DNA of 64,000 nucleotides, from contig JAKSHY010000001.1 of assembly GCA_024399135.1 (NCBI GenBank), forward strand, positions 124,001 through 188,000, in the 5' to 3' direction. Made by a program: the position numbers and the translations under genes. The DNA is from Lachnospiraceae bacterium (GTDB lineage: Bacteria > Bacillota > Clostridia > Lachnospirales > Lachnospiraceae). Positions 25,747 through 34,220 of this stretch are shown here, piece after piece; the first letter of the stretch is position 1; every line of letters starts with the position of its first letter. The notes below the pieces were generated by a model. That model searched no databases, was not told where the DNA came from, and worked only from the letters and a program-made list of their open reading frames with translations.

Positions 25747-26106
25747 ATGAATAGAGAGTATGAATTAAAAATTAAAAGAAATAGAATAAGAAGGAAAAGA
25801 CAGCTTAGAAGGAATTTTATTATATTTGTTTTTTCAATTATTATGGTTTTAACTTTATCGATTGCATTTTTTGGTATTAAAGCTAATGCTGAAAGCAAAA
25901 ACAAAGAGCATGTATATAAGTATTTTAAATCTGTAACTGTTAATAATAATGATACATTATGGGATTATGCCATGAATTTCTCTAATGATGATAATTATCA
26001 GGCTTATGTAGATGAAGTTGTTGTTATTAATCATTTATATAATGGTGAAATTGAATATGGAATGAATCTTGTCATTCCATATTATTCAAAAGAATTTATT
26101 AATTAG
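25747..26106 (+). CDS. YneA-like SOS cell-division inhibitor (membrane/secreted LysM protein)
   Basis: 119 residues. A strongly basic N-terminus (about 9-22) precedes one hydrophobic helix (23-43) that ends in a signal-peptidase-like ANA sequence. The exterior part (about 58-112) resembles a LysM domain (VTVNNNDTLWDYAMNF, VVVINHLYNGEIEYGMNLVIP), which binds peptidoglycan. Size, topology, domain and the position divergent from lexA under several SOS boxes all match Bacillus YneA, which delays septation after DNA damage. Sequence similarity to YneA itself cannot be judged here, so the name is by analogy. The ribosome site CTGGAG lies 8 bases before the ATG. Confidence 0.82.
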   Translation: MNREYELKIKRNRIRRKRQLRRNFIIFVFSIIMVLTLSIAFFGIKANAESKNKEHVYKYFKSVTVNNNDTLWDYAMNFSNDDNYQAYVDEVVVINHLYNGEIEYGMNLVIPYYSKEFIN

Positions 26107-26136
26107 TTTTCAGGCTTATTTTGGGGATATGTTAGG

Positions 26137-26170
26137 AGAAAGGGCGAATTATTTCGCCTTTTCTTTCTTT
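26137..26170 (+). terminator. Rho-independent terminator of the YneA-like gene
   Basis: A 12-bp stem around GGCGAA/TTCGCC (26137-26148 with 26153-26164, one G-T pair), loop TTAT, followed by TTCTTTTTG-type T-rich sequence. Confidence 0.8.
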
Positions 26171-26199
26171 TTGTTCGAAATTTTTTTATTTACTATGTT
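26171..26199 (+). promoter_or_regulatory. Predicted promoter of the phosphopantetheinyl transferase gene
   Basis: TTGTTC (26171-26176), 17 bases, TATGTT (26194-26199). Moderate match. The expected start of transcription is only about 6 bases before the start codon. Confidence 0.4.
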
Positions 26200-26211
26200 A
26201 ATATATTTATT

Positions 26212-26778
26212 ATGAATACAGGATTATATATTACTAAAATAAATAAACCAGCTTCTAAGGATCATAAATATGATTCATATATTGCTCATAAATTATTGAA
26301 TCAATTAACTAACATAGATGATAGAGAAATAATTAAAAATGAATATGGAAAACCATATTATAACAATTCTTCAATATTCTTTAATCTATCTCATTCAAAT
26401 AATTTTGCCTGTTGTTATTTAGATATACAGGAGGTTGGCGTAGATATTCAGTATTTTAAAGAAACTAATAAGTTCATCAATATATCAAAACGATTTTTTA
26501 AAGAAGAAGAATATAATTATATTATTGATAGTAATGATAGTTTATTAGCTTTTTATCGAATATGGAGTGCCAAAGAAAGCTATATAAAACTAAAAGGACT
26601 TGGATTATCTATATCTTTGAATTCTTTTTTAGTTGAACTTCCAAATAATATAGGAGATATTTTTAGAATTGATGATGTATATCTTAAAGAATTTTTGATA
26701 AATAACGAATATATTTGTACAATTTCCGCATATTCTAGTCATTTTCCTTGTGAAATTAAAGAATTTGAAGTAGTATAG
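26212..26778 (+). CDS. 4'-phosphopantetheinyl transferase, Sfp type
   Basis: 188 residues. The superfamily motifs are in order: EYGKPYY, FFNLSHSNNF, VGVDIQYF (magnesium-binding Asp) and RIWSAKESYIKLKGLGL (Glu and Lys of the WxxKE motif). Sfp-type enzymes attach phosphopantetheine from CoA to acyl or peptidyl carrier proteins. No carrier protein, polyketide or peptide synthetase gene is in the window, so the target is not evident; it may serve the fatty-acid carrier protein or a distant cluster. No Shine-Dalgarno sequence is visible before the ATG, and the predicted transcript start is very close, so the message may be nearly leaderless. Confidence 0.87.
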   Translation: MNTGLYITKINKPASKDHKYDSYIAHKLLNQLTNIDDREIIKNEYGKPYYNNSSIFFNLSHSNNFACCYLDIQEVGVDIQYFKETNKFINISKRFFKEEEYNYIIDSNDSLLAFYRIWSAKESYIKLKGLGLSISLNSFLVELPNNIGDIFRIDDVYLKEFLINNEYICTISAYSSHFPCEIKEFEVV

Positions 26779-26817
26779 ATAAGGTATGAAAATATGTAAC
26801 AATGAAAGGCAATATTA

Positions 26818-27402
26818 ATGAATTCTCACGGTATTGAAATCAGATGGCACGGCCGTGGAGGCCAGGGTGCTAAAACAGCTGCACTTTTACTTGCAGATGT
26901 ATGTTTTAAGACTGGTGCATATGTTCAGGGCTTCCCTGAGTATGGTCCAGAAAGAATGGGTGCTCCAATTACAGCATTTAACAGAATTAGTGACAAGGAA
27001 ATTAGAGTTCATTCTAACATTTACACTCCTGATCTTGTAGTAGTCGTTGATGAAACACTTCTTGATTCAGTTGATGTTACAGCTGGACTTAAAGAAGATG
27101 GAGCTATTATTATTAACACACCAAAATCAGTGGAAGAAATCATCCCTTCACTCAAAGGATATAAAGGTAAAGTATTTACTATAGATGCAAGAAAAATTTC
27201 TGTTGAAGCATTAGGTAAGTATTTCCCTAATTCACCAATGCTTGCTGCTGCTGTTGCAGTATCAAAAGTAATGGAAGAACATGAATTTATTAACGAAATG
27301 AAAGCATCATATGAGCATAAGTTTGCTAAGAAACCTGAAGTTATTGAAGGAAATATGAAAGCACTTACTATGACATTTGATGCATTAAGAGATAGTTTAT
27401 AG
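26818..27402 (+). CDS. porG: 2-oxoacid:ferredoxin oxidoreductase, gamma subunit
   Basis: 194 residues. EIRWHGRGGQGAKTAALLLAD is the family opening, followed by GFPEYGPERMGAPITAFNRIS. The gamma subunit takes part in binding coenzyme A. The four genes porG-porD-porA-porB run in the gamma-delta-alpha-beta order of Thermotoga and archaeal pyruvate synthases, spaced 1-8 bases apart. The complex interconverts a 2-oxoacid and CoA with an acyl-CoA, CO2 and reduced ferredoxin; pyruvate or a branched-chain oxoacid are both possible. Ribosome site AAAGGC precedes the ATG. Confidence 0.9.
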   Translation: MNSHGIEIRWHGRGGQGAKTAALLLADVCFKTGAYVQGFPEYGPERMGAPITAFNRISDKEIRVHSNIYTPDLVVVVDETLLDSVDVTAGLKEDGAIIINTPKSVEEIIPSLKGYKGKVFTIDARKISVEALGKYFPNSPMLAAAVAVSKVMEEHEFINEMKASYEHKFAKKPEVIEGNMKALTMTFDALRDSL

Positions 27403-27410
27403 AGGTAATC

Positions 27411-27731
27411 ATGAGAACAGATGTTAATAAAATAAACGAAACAACTCCATACGAAGACTTAACAGAAGGTCTAATTATGTTTGCTGGTGGAACCAGTAAA
27501 GATTTCATGACAGGTGAATGGAGAACTAATACACCTATTTTTAATGCTGAAAAATGTAAGCAATGCCTGTTATGTGCTCCTGTATGTCCTGATGGATGTA
27601 TTCCTGTTAAAGATTCAAAGAGAAGTGAATTTGATTATGATCACTGTAAAGGATGTGGAATTTGTGAAAAAGCATGTCCATTCGGTGCAATAGAAATGAT
27701 AGAGGGTGTTGACCCTTGTAAGGAGAAGTAA
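27411..27731 (+). CDS. porD: 2-oxoacid:ferredoxin oxidoreductase, delta (ferredoxin-like) subunit
   Basis: 106 residues. Two complete [4Fe-4S] motifs are visible: CKQCLLCAPVCPDGC and CKGCGICEKACPFGA. Some 45 residues precede them (TGEWRTNTPIFNAEKC), as in delta subunits of this family. It passes electrons from the thiamine centre to external ferredoxin. Ribosome site AGAGG lies before the ATG and the next gene starts 3 bases after the stop. Confidence 0.92.
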   Translation: MRTDVNKINETTPYEDLTEGLIMFAGGTSKDFMTGEWRTNTPIFNAEKCKQCLLCAPVCPDGCIPVKDSKRSEFDYDHCKGCGICEKACPFGAIEMIEGVDPCKEK

Positions 27732-27734
27732 GAA

Positions 27735-28928
27735 ATGTCTAAAAAAGATAGAATGTCTGGAAATGAGGCAGTGGCTTATGCTATTCGTCAGATTAATCCT
27801 GATGTAATGCCAGCATTTCCTATAACACCATCAACAGAAATTCCACAGTTAGTATCTACTTATATTGCTAACGGAGAAATGGATACAGAATTTATTCCAG
27901 TAGAATCTGAACATTCGTCAATGTCAGCTACAGTTGGTGCAGAAGCTGCAGGTGCAAGATCATTAACTGCAACATCTTCATGTGGACTTGCTTTAATGTG
28001 GGAAGAATTATTAATTGCCGCTTCTAATAGAATGCCTTGTGCATTAGCTTTAGTTAATAGAACATTATCTGGTCCTATTAATATTAACTGTGACCATTCT
28101 GATGGAATGGGTGCAAGAGATACAGGCTGGATTCAGATTTATGCAGAGACTAATCAGGAAGCATATGATAACTTTATTCAGGCTTATCCGATAGCTGAAG
28201 ATAAAAGAGTTCATCTCCCTATCATGATTTGTCAGGATGGTTTTATCACTTCACATGCCGTTCAGAATATTGAATTAAATGAAGACCAGGATGTTAAAGA
28301 TTTCGTAGGAGAATATAATCCAGAAGAATATCTTTTAAATACAGGTAATCCAATAGCTATTGGACCATATTCTATTAGTAACTATGCCATGGAAGCTCGT
28401 AAGGCTCAGGAAATGGCTATGGAAAATTCTAAAGAAGTTATCATCGAAGTTGCTAAGAAATATAAAGAAAAATTTGGCAGAGGTTTTGAATTATTTGAAG
28501 AATATAGAACTGCTGATGCTGATTATATAATGTTAATTATGGGTTCGGCTGCAGGTACAGCTAAGCAGGCTGTAGATGATTTAAGAGAAAAAGGATATAA
28601 GGTTGGTGTTCTTAAATTAAGAGTATTCAGACCTTTCCCAGCTGATGAAATTGCTAAAGCATTATCTAATTGTAAAGCAGTAGCCATAATGGAACGTACA
28701 GAAAGCTATAATGGACATGGTGGACCATTAGCTTCTGAAGTTCGAGCAGGGTTATTCGAAAATGGAATAAATATTAAAGCTGTATGTTATACATATGGCC
28801 TTGCAGGACGTGATTTTACTGTAGAACATGTATATTCTATTTTTGATGAATTAAAGGATGTTGATTTAAATAATAAGAAAGTTAAACAGCATCGTTATAT
28901 TAATTTAAGAACAAAAGAGGAGAATTAA
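27735..28928 (+). CDS. porA: 2-oxoacid:ferredoxin oxidoreductase, alpha subunit
   Basis: 397 residues. The pyrimidine-binding domain is marked by SGNEAVAYAIRQINPDVMPA, FPITPSTEIPQLV and VESEHSSMSATVGAEAAGAR; the C-terminal transketolase-like domain includes LKLRVFRPFPADEI and MERTESYNGHGGPLASEV. The FPITPST threonine region contacts the oxoacid carboxylate in known structures. The pattern does not by itself separate pyruvate from branched-chain oxoacid enzymes. Confidence 0.92.
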   Translation: MSKKDRMSGNEAVAYAIRQINPDVMPAFPITPSTEIPQLVSTYIANGEMDTEFIPVESEHSSMSATVGAEAAGARSLTATSSCGLALMWEELLIAASNRMPCALALVNRTLSGPININCDHSDGMGARDTGWIQIYAETNQEAYDNFIQAYPIAEDKRVHLPIMICQDGFITSHAVQNIELNEDQDVKDFVGEYNPEEYLLNTGNPIAIGPYSISNYAMEARKAQEMAMENSKEVIIEVAKKYKEKFGRGFELFEEYRTADADYIMLIMGSAAGTAKQAVDDLREKGYKVGVLKLRVFRPFPADEIAKALSNCKAVAIMERTESYNGHGGPLASEVRAGLFENGINIKAVCYTYGLAGRDFTVEHVYSIFDELKDVDLNNKKVKQHRYINLRTKEEN

Positions 28929-28929
28929 A

Positions 28930-29871
28930 ATGGCCGGTTATAGTTTAAAAGAAGTTATGAATAAACCGGAGCGTTTGGCTCCAGGACATAGAATGTGTGC
29001 AGGTTGTGGTGCTACTATTGGTGTTAGAGCAGTCCTTAGAGCGTTACACGAAGAAGATCATGCTGTAATTGGTAATGCTACAGGATGTCTTGAAGTATCT
29101 TCATACACATACCCATATACAGCATGGGAAGATAGTTATATTCACAATGCTTTCGAGAATGCAGGGGCAACATTAAGTGGTGTTGAAACAGCATACAGAG
29201 TATTAAAAAAGAGAGGTCGCATCCCTGCTGAGGATAATTATAAATTCATTACTTTTGGTGGTGATGGTGGAACTTATGATATCGGATTTCAGTCATTATC
29301 AGGTGCTATGGAGCGTGGACATGATTTAGTATATGTATGTTATGATAATGGCGCTTACATGAATACCGGAATACAACGTTCTTCTGCAACACCACAGTTT
29401 GCTGATACAACAACTACACCAGTTGGTAAAGAATCTAATGGTAAAATGCAGACTAGAAAAGATTTGGCTGCCATTATCGCAGAACATAATGTTCCATATG
29501 TGGCTCAAACTACTTTAACAAAAGATTTTAAAGATATTCACTTAAAAGCAGAAAAAGCAATTTATACAGAAGGCGCTGCATTCTTAAATATGTTAACTCC
29601 ATGTCCAAGAGGTTGGAGATATGATACTCCTGATGTTATGAAGATCTGTCAGTTGGCTATAGATACATGTTATTGGCCTATGTTTGAAGTGGATCATGGA
29701 GTATGGACATTGACTTATGAGCCTAAGAACAAGCTTCCTATTGAAGATTTCTTAAGGGCTCAGGGTAGATTCAAACATTTATTTAAGCCTGGTAATGAAG
29801 ATCTTATTGTTCAATTCCAAAATGAAGTTGATAGAAGATGGGAAGACTTATTATATAGATGTGCTAAATAA
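28930..29871 (+). CDS. porB: 2-oxoacid:ferredoxin oxidoreductase, beta (thiamine diphosphate-binding) subunit
   Basis: 313 residues. GHRMCAGCGATIGVRAV gives the first cysteine ligands of the proximal [4Fe-4S] cluster and TGCLEVSS a third. GGDGGTYDIGFQSLSGAMER with YDNGAYMNTGIQ is the thiamine diphosphate/magnesium motif. It ends the four-gene set. A CbiE/CbiT-like gene follows 24 bases later with a GGGGG-containing ribosome site and may belong to the same transcript. Confidence 0.93.
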   Translation: MAGYSLKEVMNKPERLAPGHRMCAGCGATIGVRAVLRALHEEDHAVIGNATGCLEVSSYTYPYTAWEDSYIHNAFENAGATLSGVETAYRVLKKRGRIPAEDNYKFITFGGDGGTYDIGFQSLSGAMERGHDLVYVCYDNGAYMNTGIQRSSATPQFADTTTTPVGKESNGKMQTRKDLAAIIAEHNVPYVAQTTLTKDFKDIHLKAEKAIYTEGAAFLNMLTPCPRGWRYDTPDVMKICQLAIDTCYWPMFEVDHGVWTLTYEPKNKLPIEDFLRAQGRFKHLFKPGNEDLIVQFQNEVDRRWEDLLYRCAK

Positions 29872-29895
29872 TTTATATTATTTTGGGGGTTAGTT

Positions 29896-30801
29896 ATGGA
29901 AGAAAGATTATTTAATAATGGTCATATAATTTCATGGTTACAGTATTTTTCAGATCAGACAGATGTAGATCTTGAACATGTTAAAATTCTTGATATTACA
30001 AGAAAGAATAAGAATCTTATTCCAGCATGTGAGCAGCATAGATGTGTTTTAGTTTTTACAGAAGCTGGACATTCTGACATATTTTACAGAATGTATAATG
30101 CTGGTTTAGGTGAATGTACAGTTATTTATAATGAAGGTTCAGAACCTACAGGACCTATTAAACAGGATTTAGTATTAAATATGATTGACAGAGGAATTAA
30201 TGCTTCTGCAGGTATGCTTGTACTTAATCCTAATGCACGTTCTACAGTTAAATTCGGAATGGATAATTCTGTTTTGGCAAAGGGTTCGGTAAAATATGTA
30301 GGATCTGAAATTCGTGCCATTATTCTTTCTAAAATGCAGATTGAAGAAGGAAAAAATATTTGTGTTATATCAGGTGAATCAATTGTTGTAGAATCTGGTA
30401 TTTTAAATGGTGAAGGTTCTATTATTGCTGTTGAATATAATTCTAATGATAGAAGAGCATTAGAAGAGAATGTTGAGCAGTTTGGATTAAATAATGTTAC
30501 AATTATTGATCATGTTGATGAAGAATCCATGAGAGGTCTTCCTATCCCTGATGTAACAATGTTAGTTGCATCAGCTTCTATGGAGCAGGAGATTACAGAA
30601 TTACTAAAATTGAATCCTAATATGGAATTTGTAATTTATACTTTGGATTTTGTTTTAGCTGCATCAATGATTGATTACTGCAAAAAAATATGTATTTCTG
30701 ATCCTGAAATCATACAAATTGCTGTTTCAAAGGTAACTTCAAGACATAATTACGAACAACAGCCTGCACCATGGTTAATTAGCTTTAAAGCAGGAGAATA
30801 A
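29896..30801 (+). CDS. CbiE/CbiT (CobL)-like protein with degenerate methyltransferase motif
   Basis: 301 residues. Residues about 45-115 look like the second half of CbiE (VLVFTEAGHSDIFYRMYNAG, GSEPTGPIKQD, MLVLNPNAR). Residues about 135-285 follow the CbiT pattern: SEIRAIILSKMQI, a first strand-loop at 155-170, IIAVEYNSNDRRALEENVEQFGL-like block (176-197), and EIIQIAVSKV near the end. In active CbiT the first loop reads close to DIGAGTGSVSIE; here it is VISGESIVVESG, with the glycines missing, so SAM binding is doubtful. No other cobalamin gene is in the window. Position after the por genes hints at a link with that enzyme, but the function is unknown. Confidence 0.65.
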   Translation: MEERLFNNGHIISWLQYFSDQTDVDLEHVKILDITRKNKNLIPACEQHRCVLVFTEAGHSDIFYRMYNAGLGECTVIYNEGSEPTGPIKQDLVLNMIDRGINASAGMLVLNPNARSTVKFGMDNSVLAKGSVKYVGSEIRAIILSKMQIEEGKNICVISGESIVVESGILNGEGSIIAVEYNSNDRRALEENVEQFGLNNVTIIDHVDEESMRGLPIPDVTMLVASASMEQEITELLKLNPNMEFVIYTLDFVLAASMIDYCKKICISDPEIIQIAVSKVTSRHNYEQQPAPWLISFKAGE

Positions 30802-30807
30802 AGTACT

Positions 30808-31686
30808 ATGAATTGGATCCTTTTGGTTTTATTTTATGGAATTGCTAAAGGATTTAGAGATGTAATTAAAAAGAAGGCATTTACTAAAAATACGGTTATG
30901 GAAGTATTGTTTGCACATACTTTCATAACCTTTGTTTTTTGTATTCCTGATATAAATAATTCTCTTGGAATTCCTTCTAATTATTATTTTCTAATTGCAT
31001 TAAAGAGTTTAGCAATATTTTTAGCATGGATTTTTTCATTTAATGCTATTGATAATATGCCAATTAGTGTATATGGAATTGTTGATCTTTCAAGAATTAT
31101 ATTCTCAACATTATTTGGAGTATTAATACTAAAAGAAACTATATCTTTAAGCGGAGGAATTGGATTATCTTTAGTATTATTAGGCCTTTCATTACTTAAA
31201 CTTTACCCTAAAATAAAAGAAAAACTAACTAAAAATGGCAATCATGAAGTAAATAATTCAGAAGAAATTAATCCCAAATATGTAATTATGGCATTTTTGT
31301 CATGCTTATTAAATGGACTTTCAGGAGGCCTAGACAAGATATATACCAAGGATGTTTCAAGCTCCCAACTACAGTTTTGGTATATGCTGTTTATGGTTAT
31401 TTATTATGCGATATACATTTTAGCAAGAAGAATTAAGATAAGAAGTTCTATTTGGAAAAATGGATGGTTATGGCTTCTAAGCATTTTGTTTTTTCTTGCA
31501 GATAAGGCTCTATTTATTGCCAATACATACCCAGAATCTAAAGTATCCATAATGACATTAATAAAGCAATCAGCTTGTATTATTACAATTTTTGCAGGCA
31601 AATTTATATTTAAAGAAAAAAATATAGGATATAAATTCATATGTGCATTAATTGTAGTTTCAGGTATAATTATTGCTACAATATAA
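30808..31686 (+). CDS. EamA/DMT-family membrane transporter
   Basis: 292 residues with about ten hydrophobic helices in two repeated halves, the drug/metabolite transporter plan. The end of the first repeat (GIVDLSRIIFSTLFGVLILKE and LGLSLLKL) is the classical EamA signature region, and ESKVSIMTLIKQSACIITI with KFIFKEKNIG repeats it in the second half. A polar loop at about 140-155 joins the halves. Substrate unknown. It starts 6 bases after the CbiE/CbiT-like gene. Confidence 0.85.
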   Translation: MNWILLVLFYGIAKGFRDVIKKKAFTKNTVMEVLFAHTFITFVFCIPDINNSLGIPSNYYFLIALKSLAIFLAWIFSFNAIDNMPISVYGIVDLSRIIFSTLFGVLILKETISLSGGIGLSLVLLGLSLLKLYPKIKEKLTKNGNHEVNNSEEINPKYVIMAFLSCLLNGLSGGLDKIYTKDVSSSQLQFWYMLFMVIYYAIYILARRIKIRSSIWKNGWLWLLSILFFLADKALFIANTYPESKVSIMTLIKQSACIITIFAGKFIFKEKNIGYKFICALIVVSGIIIATI

Positions 31687-31732
31687 TTTATTTTCTAGTT
31701 TTAAATCGGAAATATAGCTGGAGGTATATAAC

Positions 31733-32716
31733 ATGAAAACTTCATTTCGTTTAAAAGCATTCATTTCTATTATTTCTGTTGTATTTTTATTTTTTATTTC
31801 AAGTATAAAAATATATGCAGATGAATATATACCTGTAAAAGGTATTGATATTAATACTAAAAGTATGACCTTGTGGGTTGGTGAATCTAGATATGTTGGT
31901 GCAAAGGTATTACCTGACAATGCAGGTAACTCTGGTATTACTTACTCTTCAACAGATACTAATGTAGCAATTGTAGAACCAAGTGGTAATGTTATAGCTG
32001 TTGGAGAGGGAAATTGTAATATTAAAGCATATACTAATGAAGGAAATTATTCGGATTACTGTAATGTTATAGTTCTTGATAATGGACCTAAAAATCTACC
32101 AGTAACTGCAATTAATATTAAAGAAAAAAATCCTGTAATAGAAGCAGGTGACATGATTAAATTAAATGCAATAATTTCACCGTCAAATACAAGTAATACT
32201 TCAGTATCATGGGAATCCTCTTATCCAATGACTGCAATAGTTACAGGAAATGGAACAGTAACTGGAATTTCACCTGGATATGCAATTATTACCTGTACAT
32301 CCTTATATGATACAAGAATAAAAAATAGCATTGTAGTTACTGTAACAAAAGCAAATCCTTATAAAAACTATATAAATGCTGCAAAGAATATTAATACAAA
32401 TACTAATGACAAATATAATCCAACACATTCTACAGCATTAAATTTTATGACCATAAGTCAAATCATGATGGCTGCACCTAATTCAAAGGTCATAGTAGAG
32501 CAGGAGACCCCTATGAGCTATGATGCAAGTGTAGCAGCTATGTTGGTAAATAGACCAGATATTTCTTTAGCTTGTAGATTTAAAATGAATGGTGTTAAAT
32601 TCGAACTTACATTACCAGCTGGATTCAATTTAGCTAGCAGATTAGATAAAACTGGATATATAGACTGGATTAATTTATGTACAGATAAAACATTAGAATT
32701 AAAAATAGTAAATTAA
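31733..32716 (+). CDS. Secreted protein with two BIG2 (Ig-like) domains
   Basis: 327 residues. A signal peptide of about 30 residues ends near KIYADE. Two bacterial Ig-like group 2 repeats follow, about 38-118 (VKGIDINTKSMTLWVGES ... VEPSGNVIAVGEGNCNIKAY) and 124-206 (VTAINIKEKNPVIEAGD ... VTGNGTVTGISPGYAIITC). The C-terminal 120 residues (from NPYKNYINAAKNIN) are not a family I recognise. No LPxTG, transmembrane anchor or cell-wall repeat is visible, so it is either released or held by the unknown tail. A strong ribosome site (CTGGAGG) precedes the ATG and a long hairpin follows the gene. Confidence 0.82.
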   Translation: MKTSFRLKAFISIISVVFLFFISSIKIYADEYIPVKGIDINTKSMTLWVGESRYVGAKVLPDNAGNSGITYSSTDTNVAIVEPSGNVIAVGEGNCNIKAYTNEGNYSDYCNVIVLDNGPKNLPVTAINIKEKNPVIEAGDMIKLNAIISPSNTSNTSVSWESSYPMTAIVTGNGTVTGISPGYAIITCTSLYDTRIKNSIVVTVTKANPYKNYINAAKNINTNTNDKYNPTHSTALNFMTISQIMMAAPNSKVIVEQETPMSYDASVAAMLVNRPDISLACRFKMNGVKFELTLPAGFNLASRLDKTGYIDWINLCTDKTLELKIVN

Positions 32717-32769
32717 AAACATATATATTTGTTAATTTTTTAACACAGATATATTTTTAAGAAAAATGC

Positions 32770-32818
32770 ATAGTCTAGTTGACATAAAATAATTATGTTA
32801 ACTAGACTATATTTATTA
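32770..32818 (+). terminator. Long hairpin after the BIG2 gene
   Basis: An 18-bp stem (32770-32787 with 32793-32810, one G-T pair) with a 5-base loop, followed by T/A-rich sequence. It can end transcription rightward although the T run is broken. Confidence 0.7.
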
Positions 32819-33237
32819 TAATTTATACTATTAAATTACATAATTTATTAACTTCATTAACCAGTTAAATTACATCAAAATAATATACATTATCTATGCA
32901 ATATAATTATCTGTAATCAAAATTACTATAACATATTATAATAATATTACTAACTATATATACAGTGAATTAATTATAATATATAATGCAAGAATCGTAC
33001 CATAATAATACAACGCAAAATATTAGTTATAGCTTATTGAAATATGGGTTTATGTATTCTTATTATCTATATATAAATATATTATTGAAATATATAATAG
33101 GTTACAGTAATTTCAAAATCTAATAATATGACTTAGTATATGTATATATATATTATTTAACAATTTAAGATACTTATAACGAATACATAAGTAAATTCAC
33201 TAAATTTTATCTAAAATAAATTCTATATATTATTGTA
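32819..33237. other. AT-rich gene-free strand-switch region
   Basis: About 420 bases of extremely AT-rich sequence (near 85-90% A+T by eye) between convergent gene blocks. I see no open reading frame of use, no direct repeat array, no tRNA-like fold and no clear promoter. Many short TATATA runs occur. It may simply be spacer between two terminators. Confidence 0.6.
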
Positions 33238-33289
33238 TAAAAAACACCCAACTATTCGTTAAACTTGTGTTTTGCGAATAGTTGGGTGT
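33238..33289 (-). terminator. Long hairpin terminator of the leftward operon
   Basis: A perfect 15-bp stem ACACCCAACTATTCG (33244-33258) with its complement (33275-33289); the 16-base loop itself contains AAAC/GTTT. On the minus strand the stem is followed by a run of T residues. It ends the operon whose last gene stops at 33300. Confidence 0.88.
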
Positions 33290-33299
33290 AGAACTACAA

Positions 33300-33557
33300 C
33301 TAAAATCTAAATTCAAATTTTTTCTTTTTATCATCAGAATGGAGCTCTTCCTGAATCATTTCATGCAACTCCTCCCGACCAATATAATCCATTTGATCAT
33401 GTATACCAAATTCTTTAACGTCTATATTATGATCTTTATGAAATTTTTCAACAGAATTAATTGAACTTGTAATATTTCTTCGTTTTCTTATTTTTATAAA
33501 TGTAAAAGCATTCACGAAAACTATGAATACTACAATTACAATAATTACACTTTTCAT
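33300..33557 (-). CDS. Small membrane-anchored protein of unknown function
   Basis: 85 residues. One N-terminal hydrophobic helix (about 3-19) is followed by a basic stretch (KIRKRR) and a charged tail with many Glu, Asp and Lys. The positive-inside rule puts the tail in the cytoplasm. The start overlaps the stop of the cytidylate-kinase-like gene by one base (TAATG), and the terminator follows, so it is the last gene of this operon. No family recognised. Confidence 0.6.
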   Translation of the reverse strand: MKSVIIVIVVFIVFVNAFTFIKIRKRRNITSSINSVEKFHKDHNIDVKEFGIHDQMDYIGREELHEMIQEELHSDDKKKKFEFRF

Positions 33558-34183
33558 TATTTATTTTTATTCTCAAAATCTTCAATAAACTGTTTGATTA
33601 ATGTAACAGTACCATCTATACCTAAAACAGCACTATTTATACATAAATCATAGCTATCTGCTCTACCCCATTTTCTCGAGGTGTAGTAATTATAGTAGCT
33701 TTGTCTTTGTTTATCATGTTTAATACATAAATCTTTTGCCTCTTTTTCAGAAATATTATGTGTTTCCATTACATACTTAGTTTTAAAATCTTCATCTGCA
33801 TAAATAAAGATATTCAAACAATTATCATTATCCTGAAGTGCATAATCGGCACATCTTCCTACAATAACACAAGGTCCTTCTTCTGCTATTTTTTTAATTG
33901 TATCAAATTGTGCCAGGAAAATTTTCTGACTAATTGGCATATCAACATAATGCGCTGTATTATAGCCAAAAGAATATGTATCCATTACTAAATTATATAA
34001 GAAAGAACTTGTTGGGCGCTCCTCCTGTGTTTCAATAATCTCTTCACAAAACCCACTTTCTTTAGCAACTCGCGAAATTAATTCTTTATCATAAAACTTG
34101 ATATTTAGTCCACTAGCAAGCTTTTCACCTATAATATGTCCCATAGATCCGTATTGTCTTGAAATAGTAATTACAGTCTTCAT
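33557..34183 (-). CDS. Cytidylate kinase-like family protein
   Basis: 208 residues. The opening TVITISRQYGSMGHIIGEKLA is the degenerate P-loop of the cytidylate-kinase-like family (PF13189), distinct from Cmk of the nucleotide pathway. PCVIVGRCADYAL and the end CINSAVLGIDGTVTLI are further family features. Members are common in Clostridia; the true phosphate acceptor is not established. A strong ribosome site (GGAGGG on the minus strand) precedes the start. It lies downstream of an RluD-type gene and lspA with a 37-base gap. Confidence 0.82.
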   Translation of the reverse strand: MKTVITISRQYGSMGHIIGEKLASGLNIKFYDKELISRVAKESGFCEEIIETQEERPTSSFLYNLVMDTYSFGYNTAHYVDMPISQKIFLAQFDTIKKIAEEGPCVIVGRCADYALQDNDNCLNIFIYADEDFKTKYVMETHNISEKEAKDLCIKHDKQRQSYYNYYTSRKWGRADSYDLCINSAVLGIDGTVTLIKQFIEDFENKNK

Positions 34184-34220
34184 AAGCTAAACCCTCCATT
34201 TCTATTAAAATTATATCAAA

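Noticed and set aside
32819-33237. AT-rich region as a CRISPR array, origin or small RNA gene
   Set aside because: No regular repeats, no DnaA boxes, no compact fold with a terminator of its own.
33282-33464. Rightward open frame overlapping the terminator and the small membrane protein gene
   Set aside because: It begins inside the terminator stem and is antisense to better supported genes.
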